A stretch of DNA of 57,612 nt from Bacilli bacterium (GCA_028706395.1 JAQWBL010000005.1:1-57612), one strand, 5' to 3'. Numbered from the stretch's first letter, positions 25,244 through 34,062 are shown. Notes: generated by a model not told the origin, from the letters alone. Translations and numbers: made by a program.

Positions 25244-27205
25244 TCTAAAACCAGGAATAACTAAACGTGAAGCAGCTGTAGTATAATTACCAACCGTTTG
25301 GTTATATGAAAAGACTCCTGATAAAGGGCCATTCCCATAAGCTCCTCCTCGAAGAAACCAACTAGAAGTTGTATCTATAAAAATCTTTTGATTACCATAC
25401 CATCCATTAGTTTCTAAAGTAGCATCACCGAGTTTTCCACTAGTATCCTCAGTAGAAGCATATTTATTAATATATTTATTCATAGAGTTGCTATCAATCG
25501 TTGATTGTTCAAAACCAGATGTTGCGACACTTATCGTAGTATTATCAGGGTTGTAGTGAGCACCCATGACATACTCATCAGCTCCACCACTCATATCATA
25601 TATTCCATACACATTTCCGGTTGTACTTTGAGAAGAATTAGTTATATAATTCCCATCACCAGTCATATATAAACTGTTGTCATTTATGGTTAAATTATTA
25701 TTAATTCCATATTTACTGTGACTTAAGTAAGCAACTGCACCCCACTCAGTATTTTTTAACATACGAGCATCGGTTGTAAGCGCTAAACCATATTTTGTTT
25801 CATTATTAAATTTTTGAAGAATTGAAAAAGCAGAACTTACTGTTTGACCAAGTAATGATTTACTATTTGGTTTTATCGATGGTGTTTCCATACTACCAGT
25901 CGTTTCAAACTTACCAACCCAAATACCTTCTAATTCTCGATTATCATATGTAAACGCCGGATGAGTTAAATAAGTGCCATTAGTATTTCCACTTGATTTA
26001 CCAGTGGCAGTTGATTCAAAGATTACCTCGATTTCTTGATTACTAGTAACCGTTCCTAATGTATTAAAAAGTTTATACTTATATCTAGGTATCCACACTA
26101 GATGGGCTAAAATATCTTCATCTCTTATTTCCGTTCCAGCAGGTGCATTCATATAATCAATTCTTGATGTTTCATTTACTAAAACAACATTCGCCCATTC
26201 CTTATTATTATAATCATACCAGTTATCATAAACATCAGCCTTCGCCCAAGATGTTGGTCCATACCACCTAACAGGTATCATTCCTGTTTCTAAAACAGGG
26301 ATTGGAGCACCAGTATTATCTGAATATAAAGGTTTATCTGTTACTTTAATGGTTCTTACTTTAACCGTCTTATTACCACTTCCATCAGTTGAAATATAAG
26401 TTATTGAATAAGTTCCAGGGATTTTACTTAAATTCCCAGAAACAACTAATGTTGGGGTTTTTAAACTATTATCAGTAGTTATTACTCCCGTTAAGGCATT
26501 AAACTTTTCAACATCATTTACTCCAATTTCAATATTGCCAGGGATTGTTAATATTGGCGGGATTGTATCTTTTACTGTAACTGTTCTAATTGCACTTGAA
26601 GCATTACCTTGATAAGTAGCCGTATAAGTTATTTTATACTGAATTAATGATGAAGTATCAACTTCTGTTACTGGTTCGTTATTAGATTTAATCAAAACAT
26701 CAACAGTATCAATTAAAGCACCAGTTGGATCTTTAGCAATAACACCTAAATCATTATATACACTATTTAATTCAACGGTTTCATGAACTAATCCATTTAA
26801 TATAATAACAGGTTTGGTGCTATCAATTTCTCCATCGACACCACCGCTTCCCTCTATTACATCATATTCATAATTATTATTTTTCTTTGTTATAGTTATT
26901 TCTAAATCATTAGGAAATAACTTTTTATTTTGGGGGTTAGTAATATTTTTATCAACAAAACCACCTAATTTTAGTTGTCCTAAAGTAAGGGTTATTACTT
27001 CACCATCACCTTCAGGCAAAATTGAAAAGTTGGTTGTCGCCCAATCTTTAGCACCCAATTCAATATTTTTGATTTGAGATTTATACAACTCCTCGCGAGA
27101 TTGCTGGGTTACTCGATTGATAGTTGGAATAGCAATTGCTGAGATAATTCCTAACACAAAAATTACTGCAAGTAATTCTATTAATGTAAACCCTGATTTT
27201 TTCAT
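25241..27205 (-). CDS. prepilin-like multi-domain surface protein (copy 1)
   Basis: The 654-residue protein begins MKKSGFTLIELLAVIFVLG, a type IV prepilin or pseudopilin signal (Gly at -1, Phe at +1, Glu at +5). After the pilin helix and a ~90-residue pilin-head stretch come two tandem Ig-like DUF5011-type domains (about 130-215 and 215-290) and a C-terminal domain of ~330 residues (WGAVAYLSHSKYG, VYGIYDMSGGADEYVMGA, FLRGGAYG, SRLVIPG). The last pattern resembles the FGE-sulfatase/C-type-lectin fold, so the protein looks like a minor pilin carrying an adhesin. It has a close paralogue next to it with a matching promoter. No pilus ATPase or prepilin peptidase is in the window. Confidence 0.85.
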   Translation of the reverse strand: MKKSGFTLIELLAVIFVLGIISAIAIPTINRVTQQSREELYKSQIKNIELGAKDWATTNFSILPEGDGEVITLTLGQLKLGGFVDKNITNPQNKKLFPNDLEITITKKNNNYEYDVIEGSGGVDGEIDSTKPVIILNGLVHETVELNSVYNDLGVIAKDPTGALIDTVDVLIKSNNEPVTEVDTSSLIQYKITYTATYQGNASSAIRTVTVKDTIPPILTIPGNIEIGVNDVEKFNALTGVITTDNSLKTPTLVVSGNLSKIPGTYSITYISTDGSGNKTVKVRTIKVTDKPLYSDNTGAPIPVLETGMIPVRWYGPTSWAKADVYDNWYDYNNKEWANVVLVNETSRIDYMNAPAGTEIRDEDILAHLVWIPRYKYKLFNTLGTVTSNQEIEVIFESTATGKSSGNTNGTYLTHPAFTYDNRELEGIWVGKFETTGSMETPSIKPNSKSLLGQTVSSAFSILQKFNNETKYGLALTTDARMLKNTEWGAVAYLSHSKYGINNNLTINDNSLYMTGDGNYITNSSQSTTGNVYGIYDMSGGADEYVMGAHYNPDNTTISVATSGFEQSTIDSNSMNKYINKYASTEDTSGKLGDATLETNGWYGNQKIFIDTTSSWFLRGGAYGNGPLSGVFSYNQTVGNYTTAASRLVIPGFR

Positions 27206-27230
27206 AAAAACGCACCGTCCTATGGTTGTA

Positions 27231-27259
27231 ATTATAATATATTTTAATTATTAAGTCAA
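27231..27259 (-). promoter_or_regulatory. promoter of prepilin-like gene copy 1
   Basis: TTGACT (27259..27254), 17-base spacer and TATAAT (27236..27231) on the minus strand. The copy-2 promoter at 29393..29421 has the same boxes, spacing and flanking sequence, so the duplication included the regulatory region. Confidence 0.85.
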
Positions 27260-27282
27260 TCAATCTATTTTATTGTGTAAAC

Positions 27283-27309
27283 AAAAAAAGAACCATTTTT
27301 ATGATTCTT
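27283..27309 (-). terminator. intrinsic terminator of prepilin-like gene copy 2
   Basis: On the minus strand AGAATCAT, loop AAAA and ATGGTTCT (one mismatch) are followed by a T-run. Confidence 0.8.
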
Positions 27310-27313
27310 AATA

Positions 27314-29368
27314 CTATTTTAATCCAGGAATTGTAATTCGTGATCCATGATAATCAGTACTATAATTACTACCATTATATGCCGCAAAACAAAAGGTACC
27401 AGCAACAGTCGAATAATCATATCCTCCGCCACGTGCAAACCAAGGAGCAGAAGTGTAAAGAAATAATGTACTATCACCGTTCCAACCCCTAGTTTCACCA
27501 GTTGCATCTCCTAATATCTTTCGATCATAAGCAGCCTGGTCACTATACGTTGGACCATTCTTATATTTATCTAAATATTTTTGATTTGCTTGATTATCGA
27601 TAAATACTTGGTCAAAGCCGGATAATCCGATATCAATTTGAACATCACCACTAGAATACATAGCACCCATAACATACTCCTGTGACCCACCACTCATATC
27701 ATATATTCCATAAACATTACCAGTCGTACTAGCCTCTGGACCATTTCCTTCGTTGTACTTATATGGACAGCCAGAAACACCCACAGTTGATACACTATTC
27801 CCGGCACAACCAGTCAAATAATTACTACTTGGATTTACCCAAACTTCATTTATGCTTTTTCCATATTTACTATATCCTAAATAAGCTACTGCTCCCCACT
27901 CCATGTTTTTTACCATATGAGCATCAGCCGTTGTTGGTAATCCATAAGTTGTTGGATTATTAAAAGTTTTTGACAAATTAAATATTTCACTTACACTTTT
28001 TTCTCTTAATGCCGCAATACCGGGTTTAACAGTAGGTAATATCTGATTTCCCGTTGTTTCGAATTTGCCCATCCAAAACCCTTCTAATTCATCACTTCCA
28101 AAAGTAAAAGCCGGATGAGTTAAATAACTTCCATTTGTCATTCCCATCTCTTTATCGGTTGTTGATGTTTCAAAGATCACCTCAATCTCAATCGGTGAAA
28201 TTACAACAGCCCCGACATTAAATAATTTGTATTTGTATCTTGGTATCCATACCAAATATGCTAAAACATCAGTTTCAGGAATTGGTGTCCCTGGTTTATT
28301 ATTTTGAATTGTTGCTCTAGATTCTTCTGTAACTAAGACAACATTCGCCCATTCCTTATTATTGTAATCATACCATTCACTATATGGATCAGCCTTCACC
28401 ATATTATTTTGGTCCCATTTTATAGGAATCATTCCCTCATATAATTTAGGTCTGAAAGCTCCAGAGCTATCACTATATAATTTTTTTTCAACAACTTTAA
28501 TCATTCTTGTTTTAATTGTTTTATTCCCACTAGCATCTGTTGCTTGATAAGTCACAACATAATTTCCAGGAATTATACTTAAATTACTAGAAACATTTAA
28601 CACTGGAGATTGTAAACTATTATCAGAAGTTGTTACCCCTTCCATCGCATTAAAGGCACTAACTTCATGAACACCTAGTTCAAGATTACCAGGAATAACT
28701 AGTTCTGGGGGTATTGAGTCTTTTACAGTTACTGTTCTAACAATATTTGAAATCTTGTCATTATAAGTCGCGGTATAAGTAATTATATATTGTTTTAATT
28801 CATTAGTATTTACATTTAGGACTACTTCGTTATTTGCTTCTATTTTCACATCAATGGTATCAATTTCTATTCCTGTTGGATCTTTAGCAATCACACCTTT
28901 TTCATAATAATTGCCATTTAACTCAACAACCTCATGAATCATTCCATTCAATATAATTGTGGGCTTTTCTAGATCTAATTCTCCGATTTCACCACCAGTT
29001 TCTTCTAAAACAAGATATTTAAAATTATCTTTCACTCTTGTTATTGTTATTTGTAAATCATTAGGAAATAATTTTTTAGTTTTAGGATTAGTTATATTTT
29101 TATCAACAAAACCACCAATTTTCAATTGTCCTAAAGTAATGGTAATTATTTCTTGATCCCCAGTAGGTAAAATATCAGCATTTTTAGTTGCCCAATTTTT
29201 AGAACCAGTAATTATATTTTCTATCTGAAGTTTATATAATTCTTCTTTGGATTGATTAGTAACCCTGCCAATGGTCGGAATCACTACTAGCGAGATAATA
29301 CCGACTATAAATATTACCGCCAGTAATTCTATTAGTGTAAAAGCTTTAGGTCCAAGTTTTTGTTTCAT
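27314..29368 (-). CDS. prepilin-like multi-domain surface protein (copy 2)
   Basis: A 684-residue paralogue of the downstream gene with the same architecture: prepilin signal FTLIELLAVIFIVGIIS, pilin head, two DUF5011-like domains and the lectin-like C-terminus (WGAVAYLGYSKYG, VYGIYDMSGGSQEYVMGA, WFARGGGYDY, SRITIPGLK). I use ATG 29368, after GGGATGGTG, because the longer frame includes the promoter. The residue before FTLIE is Ala, not the Gly usually needed by prepilin peptidase, and a PK insert precedes it. C-terminal parts differ by an insertion around residues 530-560 with several Cys (CAGNS, GCPYK), absent in copy 1. Expected to be surface-exposed; ligand unknown. Confidence 0.85.
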   Translation of the reverse strand: MKQKLGPKAFTLIELLAVIFIVGIISLVVIPTIGRVTNQSKEELYKLQIENIITGSKNWATKNADILPTGDQEIITITLGQLKIGGFVDKNITNPKTKKLFPNDLQITITRVKDNFKYLVLEETGGEIGELDLEKPTIILNGMIHEVVELNGNYYEKGVIAKDPTGIEIDTIDVKIEANNEVVLNVNTNELKQYIITYTATYNDKISNIVRTVTVKDSIPPELVIPGNLELGVHEVSAFNAMEGVTTSDNSLQSPVLNVSSNLSIIPGNYVVTYQATDASGNKTIKTRMIKVVEKKLYSDSSGAFRPKLYEGMIPIKWDQNNMVKADPYSEWYDYNNKEWANVVLVTEESRATIQNNKPGTPIPETDVLAYLVWIPRYKYKLFNVGAVVISPIEIEVIFETSTTDKEMGMTNGSYLTHPAFTFGSDELEGFWMGKFETTGNQILPTVKPGIAALREKSVSEIFNLSKTFNNPTTYGLPTTADAHMVKNMEWGAVAYLGYSKYGKSINEVWVNPSSNYLTGCAGNSVSTVGVSGCPYKYNEGNGPEASTTGNVYGIYDMSGGSQEYVMGAMYSSGDVQIDIGLSGFDQVFIDNQANQKYLDKYKNGPTYSDQAAYDRKILGDATGETRGWNGDSTLFLYTSAPWFARGGGYDYSTVAGTFCFAAYNGSNYSTDYHGSRITIPGLK

Positions 29369-29392
29369 AAATACACCATCCCTATGGTTGTA

Positions 29393-29421
29393 ATTATAAT
29401 ATATTTGATAATTCAAGTCAA
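29393..29421 (-). promoter_or_regulatory. promoter of prepilin-like gene copy 2
   Basis: TTGACT (29421..29416), 17-base spacer and TATAAT (29398..29393) on the minus strand, followed by the same ATTACAACCATAGG leader as copy 1. Confidence 0.85.
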
Positions 29422-29445
29422 TAAAGATCCAAGCATAGTCACACA

Positions 29446-29472
29446 AATAAAAAAGTAGCCATCGACTACTTT
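29446..29472 (-). terminator. intrinsic terminator of nrdDG
   Basis: On the minus strand AAAGTAG, seven-base loop and CTACTTT followed by Ts, just after the nrdG stop. Confidence 0.85.
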
Positions 29473-30034
29473 AAACATATATATTTTTTTCTCTGTTATT
29501 TAAAATATTATAACTATTCATCTTATTGTATTTTGTAATAACAACTGGCTTGTTTTGTTTTAAACTTTTCTTAACATCAATTATTCGTTGATTTTTAGAA
29601 CCTCTAAATTTCCATTCTAAACTTCTTTCAGTCAGGACAAATCTACCATCAACTAAAATATCAATATTTTTTAATAATTCTAATATTTTTTCATTTCTCT
29701 TAGAGAGTAGCATTAATTGATCAAAAGTATAACCAGTATAAGCCCATACATTTAACCCAATACTTTGACAAAAAGCAGCTATTTCTAAACTTGCATCAAG
29801 TTGAAAGAATGGATCTCCACCAGATAGTGTAACACCATCTTGATTATAAGAATTTTTAATTTGTTGTTTTATCACTTCAACATCTTCTAAAAAACCATCT
29901 TTAAACGAATGTGTACTAGGATTATGACAGCCAAAGCAATTGTGGGCACATCCTTGCGTCCAAACAACTGTTCTAAGACCTTCACCATCAACAATACTAT
30001 CGCGTTCTATTGGTCTTGCCAATCTAACGTACAC
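29471..30034 (-). CDS. nrdG: anaerobic ribonucleotide reductase activating enzyme NrdG
   Basis: NrdG is the radical SAM enzyme that generates the glycyl radical on NrdD using a [4Fe-4S] cluster. The 187-residue protein has the cluster motif CAHNCFGCHN (about 32-41; the CX3CX2C pattern), the SGGDPFF glycine-rich SAM-binding stretch (about 96-102) and the ILVDGRFVLTERS region. Length is normal for NrdG. Its start overlaps the end of nrdD by 11 bases, so the two are translated together. Presence suggests growth or at least DNA synthesis without oxygen. Confidence 0.96.
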   Translation of the reverse strand: MYVRLARPIERDSIVDGEGLRTVVWTQGCAHNCFGCHNPSTHSFKDGFLEDVEVIKQQIKNSYNQDGVTLSGGDPFFQLDASLEIAAFCQSIGLNVWAYTGYTFDQLMLLSKRNEKILELLKNIDILVDGRFVLTERSLEWKFRGSKNQRIIDVKKSLKQNKPVVITKYNKMNSYNILNNREKNIYV

Positions 30035-32402
30035 TATGTTTTACCCTATCTCTTTCTTCAGCTCTTTTTCCATTATTAAAGCGATCAACAGTTCCAACTA
30101 AATATCCTGTAATTCTTCTAATTCTTTCAAATTTAACGCCATCATCCTCAGTACGGCCACAACCTGGACAAGTATCACCAATTACACCATTAAACCCACA
30201 AACCGGATCACGATCAATTGGATGATTAATAGCTCCATAACCAATACCTGCTTCCTTCATTAAACGAACAACCTTTTCAAAAGCTTCAACATTATTAGAA
30301 GTATCACCATCTAATTCAATATAAGTAATGTGACCAGCATTAGTAAAACTATGGTATGGTGCTTCAATATTAATTTTTTTAGATACTGATGTATTGTAGT
30401 AAACCGGAACATGGAATGAATTTGTATAATATTCTCTATCTGTAACACCTTTAATTTTTCCATATATGGCTTTATCAATACTAGTAAATCTTCCAGATAA
30501 TCCTTCAGCAGGTGTTGCTAATAAAGTAAAGTTTAAATTATGTTTAGACGCAAATTCATCAGCCTTTTTACGCATAAATCCAATAATTTCTAATCCAAGT
30601 TTTTGAGATTCTTCACTTTCTCCATGGTGCTTACCAGTTAAAGCTTTTAAACACTCAGCTAATCCAATAAACCCAATACTTAAACTACCATGTTTTAATA
30701 CTTTTCTTAAACGATCAGTATTTTTTAATTTTTCAGAATCAATCCATACACCTTGTCCTAATAAGAACGGTGAGTTATAAACCCTTTTATCACATTGAAT
30801 TTCAAATCTATCTAATAATTGATTTTTAACTAATTCCATTTTATCTTCTAACTCTTTATAAAAACCATCTAAATCCATTTTATCATTAGTAGCAATACCA
30901 TATTTAATACCTAAACGAGGTAAATTAATTGAAGTAAATGATAAATTTCCACGTCCTGGAGTAATTTCTTTTGTTGAATCAACAACATTTCCTAAAACCC
31001 TAGTACGGCAACCCATATAACCTACTTCAGTTGTATAATCCCCTTCTTTATAATATGATAAATTGAATGGAGCATCGATAAATGAAAAGTTAGGGAATAA
31101 TCTTTTGGCAGAAACACTACAAGATAATTTAAACAAATCGTAGTTAGGATCTTCAGGATTATAGTTAACTCCCTCTTTTACCTTGAAAATAGAAATTGGG
31201 AAGATCGCTGTTTCACCTTTACCAAGACCTGATTCAGCAGCTAATAAATAATTTTTAGAAACCATTCTACCTTCAGGTGATATATCAGTTCCAAAGTTTA
31301 CTGATGAAAATGGAACTTGAGCTCCTGCTCTTGAATGCATTGTATTTAAATTATGAATAAAAGCTTCCATTGCTTGATAGACAATACGATTTGTTTTCTT
31401 TAAAGATTTTTCATAAGCTTGTTCAAAAATCTTTCCAATAGTTTCTGTCTCTTTAAAATATTTTTCAAAAATATTTATATCAAAATCAATTGTTTCAAGT
31501 TTATCAATATCAGCAACAACTTTATCAAAATTAACAAAATTAATAAAATCACTGAAATCTAATAAATCGAAAACCATTTGTTTAAATTGTTTTTTAAATG
31601 TTTTTAAAACACCAGGTGCTAAATAATAATCAAAGGCTGGAATACTTTGACCACCATGTTGATCATTTTGATTTGATTGGATAGCAATCGCTGCTAAAGC
31701 GGCATATGACATAATATCATTTGGTTCTCTTAAAAACCCATGACCAGTTGAAAAACCATCAGTAAATAATTTTTTCAAATCAATTTGTGTACAAGTTGTT
31801 GTCCCCATCGCTAAAAAATCTAAATCGTGAATATGAATTTCCCCATCTTCATGAGCCTCAGAAAATTTATTTTTAAGTAAATATGATTTGGCAAATTCCT
31901 TAGAAATCGTACTACCATATTGAAGCATCGTTCCCATAGCAGTATCACCATTAACATTAGCATTTTCTCTTTTAGTATCATCTTCGTTAGCCGATTTAAG
32001 ACCTAAACTCTCAATTACTTTCAAAAACTTATGCTGTTTCTTTTGATCAAAAAACATTGTTCTTGATTGCATTCTTCGAACTCGATATTCAGCAAATGAA
32101 GTATAAACATCTTCATATCCTTTTTTCTTTAGTTCATCTTCAATTAAATCTTGAATTTCTTCAATTTTAATTTTTCCTTCTTCTAAATATTCTTTCTCGA
32201 TTCTTTTAGTAACCGCTAAATATACTTTATTTGCATCAGCATTAGTATATTTTGCTTCTAATTCATTATCATCATCATTATTAATGATACTATCGAATCC
32301 TTTTTTTATAGCAATCGCTATTTTTGAACCATCAAAATCAACTCGACGTCCATTTCTTTTAATTACAACTAAACTGTTTATTTTTTCTTCTGTACTTGTC
32401 AC
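30024..32402 (-). CDS. nrdD: anaerobic ribonucleoside-triphosphate reductase NrdD
   Basis: NrdD makes dNTPs from NTPs by a glycyl radical mechanism. It has an N-terminal ATP-cone (KRNGRRVDFDGSKIAIAIKKG, about 16-36), the CTQIDL region, the CSVSAKRLFPNF stretch, a C-terminal zinc site (PVCGFNGVIGDTCPGCGR) and the glycyl radical loop ITGYLVGTVDRFNNGK. The 792-residue length is slightly longer than E. coli NrdD. I choose the GTG at 32402, with GGAGGTAAGG upstream; the frame open from 32420 would start on that site. The promoter has an inverted repeat in its spacer. This is the class III enzyme; no class I or II genes are in the window. Confidence 0.97.
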   Translation of the reverse strand: MTSTEEKINSLVVIKRNGRRVDFDGSKIAIAIKKGFDSIINNDDDNELEAKYTNADANKVYLAVTKRIEKEYLEEGKIKIEEIQDLIEDELKKKGYEDVYTSFAEYRVRRMQSRTMFFDQKKQHKFLKVIESLGLKSANEDDTKRENANVNGDTAMGTMLQYGSTISKEFAKSYLLKNKFSEAHEDGEIHIHDLDFLAMGTTTCTQIDLKKLFTDGFSTGHGFLREPNDIMSYAALAAIAIQSNQNDQHGGQSIPAFDYYLAPGVLKTFKKQFKQMVFDLLDFSDFINFVNFDKVVADIDKLETIDFDINIFEKYFKETETIGKIFEQAYEKSLKKTNRIVYQAMEAFIHNLNTMHSRAGAQVPFSSVNFGTDISPEGRMVSKNYLLAAESGLGKGETAIFPISIFKVKEGVNYNPEDPNYDLFKLSCSVSAKRLFPNFSFIDAPFNLSYYKEGDYTTEVGYMGCRTRVLGNVVDSTKEITPGRGNLSFTSINLPRLGIKYGIATNDKMDLDGFYKELEDKMELVKNQLLDRFEIQCDKRVYNSPFLLGQGVWIDSEKLKNTDRLRKVLKHGSLSIGFIGLAECLKALTGKHHGESEESQKLGLEIIGFMRKKADEFASKHNLNFTLLATPAEGLSGRFTSIDKAIYGKIKGVTDREYYTNSFHVPVYYNTSVSKKINIEAPYHSFTNAGHITYIELDGDTSNNVEAFEKVVRLMKEAGIGYGAINHPIDRDPVCGFNGVIGDTCPGCGRTEDDGVKFERIRRITGYLVGTVDRFNNGKRAEERDRVKHSVR

Positions 32403-32435
32403 AAACCTTACCTCCAACATTTCTTTCCTAATTTC

Positions 32436-32464
32436 ATTATAGACACAACTTTATATAAAGTCAA
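32436..32464 (-). promoter_or_regulatory. promoter of nrdDG with a palindrome in the spacer
   Basis: TTGACT (32464..32459), 17-base spacer and TATAAT (32441..32436). The spacer and -35 edge contain the perfect palindrome ACTTTATATAAAGT (32448..32461), which resembles the AT-rich core of NrdR boxes, but only one copy is seen where NrdR usually needs two. Confidence 0.8.
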
Positions 32465-32815
32465 ACAAAATGTTCGCTTTTTTTAAAACTTTTTGCCACC
32501 ATTTTTGCTAACCCTTTATTTTAAAAGGTTCCTGCCGTTTTACAAAAATTCAAATTGACACTTTTTCATTTTTTTATAATTTTTAAACTTTTTTTATTTT
32601 TTAATTTTAACTTTCAAAAACTTTAAAAACCATTTACACCCTTTATTCAAAAGGTTAAATGATGTTTCATTTTCTTTTTTTGAAAATATTAGTTTTGAAA
32701 AAAATTTTTTATTTTGATATTTTTTTAAAATCAAGTTTTTTTAAAACTACTTTTTTAAAAACTTTTTTTCTTTCATCATTTTTATCTAAAACCATCACCA
32801 AGCCTTTTACAACAA
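32465..32815. other. gene-free, extremely A/T-run-rich region
   Basis: About 350 bases between nrdD and the degenerate deacetylase gene with no convincing gene. It is a mosaic of T-runs and A-runs on the plus strand. A CCTTTAttttaaaaGG-type motif occurs twice (near 32512 and 32639). A short minus-strand frame with a weak AAAAGG site occurs near 32700-32790 but is low-complexity. The plus-strand frame 32659..32910 is also low-complexity and is not supported. Confidence 0.6.
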
Positions 32816-32816
32816 C

Positions 32817-32843
32817 AAAAAAGCGAACAAAATTTATGTTCGC
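32817..32843 (-). terminator. intrinsic terminator of the deacetylase-like gene
   Basis: On the minus strand AGCGAACA, a seven-base loop and TGTTCGCT followed by a T-run. A second near-copy of its left arm (AAAGCGAACATTTTGTTTGAC) is present next to the nrdD -35 box. Confidence 0.8.
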
Positions 32844-32858
32844 TGAATGTTGCTATTA

Positions 32859-33707
32859 TTATTCTTTAAGAAATTTATTTAAATTTTCAATTACTAAACC
32901 TTTACTATAAATCAAATCAATAATACTACTTAATTCCTTTTCAACAACTCCATTTATAGGCAATGATATAATTGATCCACTTTTTAAATTTTCTTTAACT
33001 TCAAGAGTTGGGTATTCTTTAACAACAAAACTTGGTCTTATAGTAAAGTTTTTATTTAAAGCACAAATCTTTAAAGCAACTTCATTTTCTCCCTCACTAT
33101 AACAATATCCCTGTTTTTGATTACCAACCTTTTTAATTATTGTATCTACCCAAATAAAATCACTATGGTTATAATTTTGTTCATAACTCAAATTGCCGAT
33201 ATTATGACCAGTTTCAATCATTGATAATAGTAACTCATTATTATTTTCTAACCAAACACTATCAATAAAAAAATTAGCTATAATATTTTTTTGTTTTAAA
33301 ACCGCTAAGATCTTATTAACATCCGTATTCTTATCAACAATAAATACTAAACTAACACTTCTTTTACTCTCGTTTCCGCCAATTATGTATTTATTATAAT
33401 TTGTAGATAATGTAACATTAGGCTTTATTGTTTTATATTCTAATAATTCTTTATTATAATGCCCAATTTTTTTTATTTTGTGATAACTTTTAACTTCATC
33501 CACCTCAATACCATTAATTCCCGGAATAATTGTATCACCATCGACAATAGCATTGACTGGTGCTTGTTTAAATAATTCTTTTTCTTCTCTAATTCTTACC
33601 ATTAAGTCATCTACTTCAATTAGAACATTTGCAGCTTTTTCAGTATATATAAAACTTAAACATATTAGTGTAATCAATCCAATTCTTTGAAAAAACCTTT
33701 TCACCAT
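32859..33707 (-). CDS. degenerate NodB-like polysaccharide deacetylase homologue, probably inactive
   Basis: The 282-residue protein has an N-terminal membrane helix (about 9-25) and an extracytoplasmic domain with the fold pattern of NodB deacetylases: VSLVFIVDKNTD in place of the TFDDGP motif, IIANFFIDSVWLENN and the GHNIGNLSYEQNY stretch. The family normally has H(S/T)-xxx-H metal ligands (the GNHSxxH motif); here the second His is absent (GNLSYEQ) and motif 1 lacks the double Asp. So it likely lost catalysis and may act as a binding or structural protein, as some spore or cell-wall proteins do. Probably a single-gene transcript, preceded by GGTGATATG. Compare the active deacetylase at 42177..43031. 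Confidence 0.75.
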   Translation of the reverse strand: MVKRFFQRIGLITLICLSFIYTEKAANVLIEVDDLMVRIREEKELFKQAPVNAIVDGDTIIPGINGIEVDEVKSYHKIKKIGHYNKELLEYKTIKPNVTLSTNYNKYIIGGNESKRSVSLVFIVDKNTDVNKILAVLKQKNIIANFFIDSVWLENNNELLLSMIETGHNIGNLSYEQNYNHSDFIWVDTIIKKVGNQKQGYCYSEGENEVALKICALNKNFTIRPSFVVKEYPTLEVKENLKSGSIISLPINGVVEKELSSIIDLIYSKGLVIENLNKFLKE

Positions 33708-33747
33708 ATCACCTATTTAAATATATGATAAATGCTTAATATTATTT

Positions 33748-33775
33748 CACCTTTTTTTATCCTACTCATAAGATA
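33748..33775 (+). promoter_or_regulatory. sigma-K-like promoter of the Tyr-rich gene
   Basis: CACC (33748..33751), 15-base spacer and CATAAGATA (33767..33775), a full match to the mother-cell sigma-K pattern (-35 MACM, -10 CATANNNTA), 20 bases before the ATG. There is no good sigma-A alternative. Confidence 0.65.
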
Positions 33776-33794
33776 TTATGAAAGGAGTATAAGA

Positions 33795-34031
33795 ATGTAT
33801 AATAACAATTATCAATATCAAACACCCTATTATGGTAATTTGCGCAATCAAGACGATCGTTTAATAGCTGGCGGAGGATTTGCCGCACCATTTCTATTAG
33901 GTGGCTTAACTGGTGCTCTTTTAGCGCCATACGCTTATAACCGTCCATATTATCAACCTTATCCGGTATATTACCCATACTATCCACCATATTGGTATCC
34001 ATATCCTAGAAGAGGTCGTTACTACTATTAA
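33795..34031 (+). CDS. Tyr/Pro-rich small protein, candidate spore coat protein
   Basis: The product is 78 residues. It starts MYNNNYQYQTPYYGNLR, has a central hydrophobic Gly-rich stretch (GGGFAAPFLLGGLTGALLAPYAYN, about 30-53) and a Tyr/Pro-rich tail ending in an RRGRYYY cluster. ATG 33795 is chosen because of the AAAGGAG site; the longer frame back to 33732 covers the promoter. Tyr-rich proteins with a Gly-rich hydrophobic segment are typical of outer spore coat or crust components, where Tyr can be cross-linked. The sigma-K-like promoter supports late mother-cell expression. A strong terminator follows. Sequence family not identified. Confidence 0.7.
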   Translation: MYNNNYQYQTPYYGNLRNQDDRLIAGGGFAAPFLLGGLTGALLAPYAYNRPYYQPYPVYYPYYPPYWYPYPRRGRYYY

Positions 34032-34057
34032 GATAAATTTTTATTTATCTTTTTTTA
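34031..34057 (+). terminator. intrinsic terminator of the Tyr-rich gene
   Basis: AGATAAAT, four-base loop and ATTTATCT followed by seven Ts on the plus strand. Confidence 0.85.
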
Positions 34058-34062
34058 TTCAT

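Noticed and set aside
25241-29368. Complete type IV pilus operon
   Set aside because: Only the two prepilin-like proteins are here; no assembly ATPase, inner-membrane platform or prepilin peptidase gene is present in the window.
32460-32480. LexA-box-like CGAACATTTTGTTTG near the nrdD promoter
   Set aside because: The arms are separated by five bases instead of the four required by the Gram-positive LexA consensus.
32420-32858. Cobalamin or other riboswitch ahead of nrdD
   Set aside because: The promoter lies only about 35 bases before the start codon and no conserved riboswitch core is recognisable in the region.
32659-32910. Plus-strand frame of 83 codons
   Set aside because: Phe/Lys low-complexity translation of A- and T-runs, overlapping the terminator and the deacetylase-like gene on the other strand, with no ribosome-binding site.
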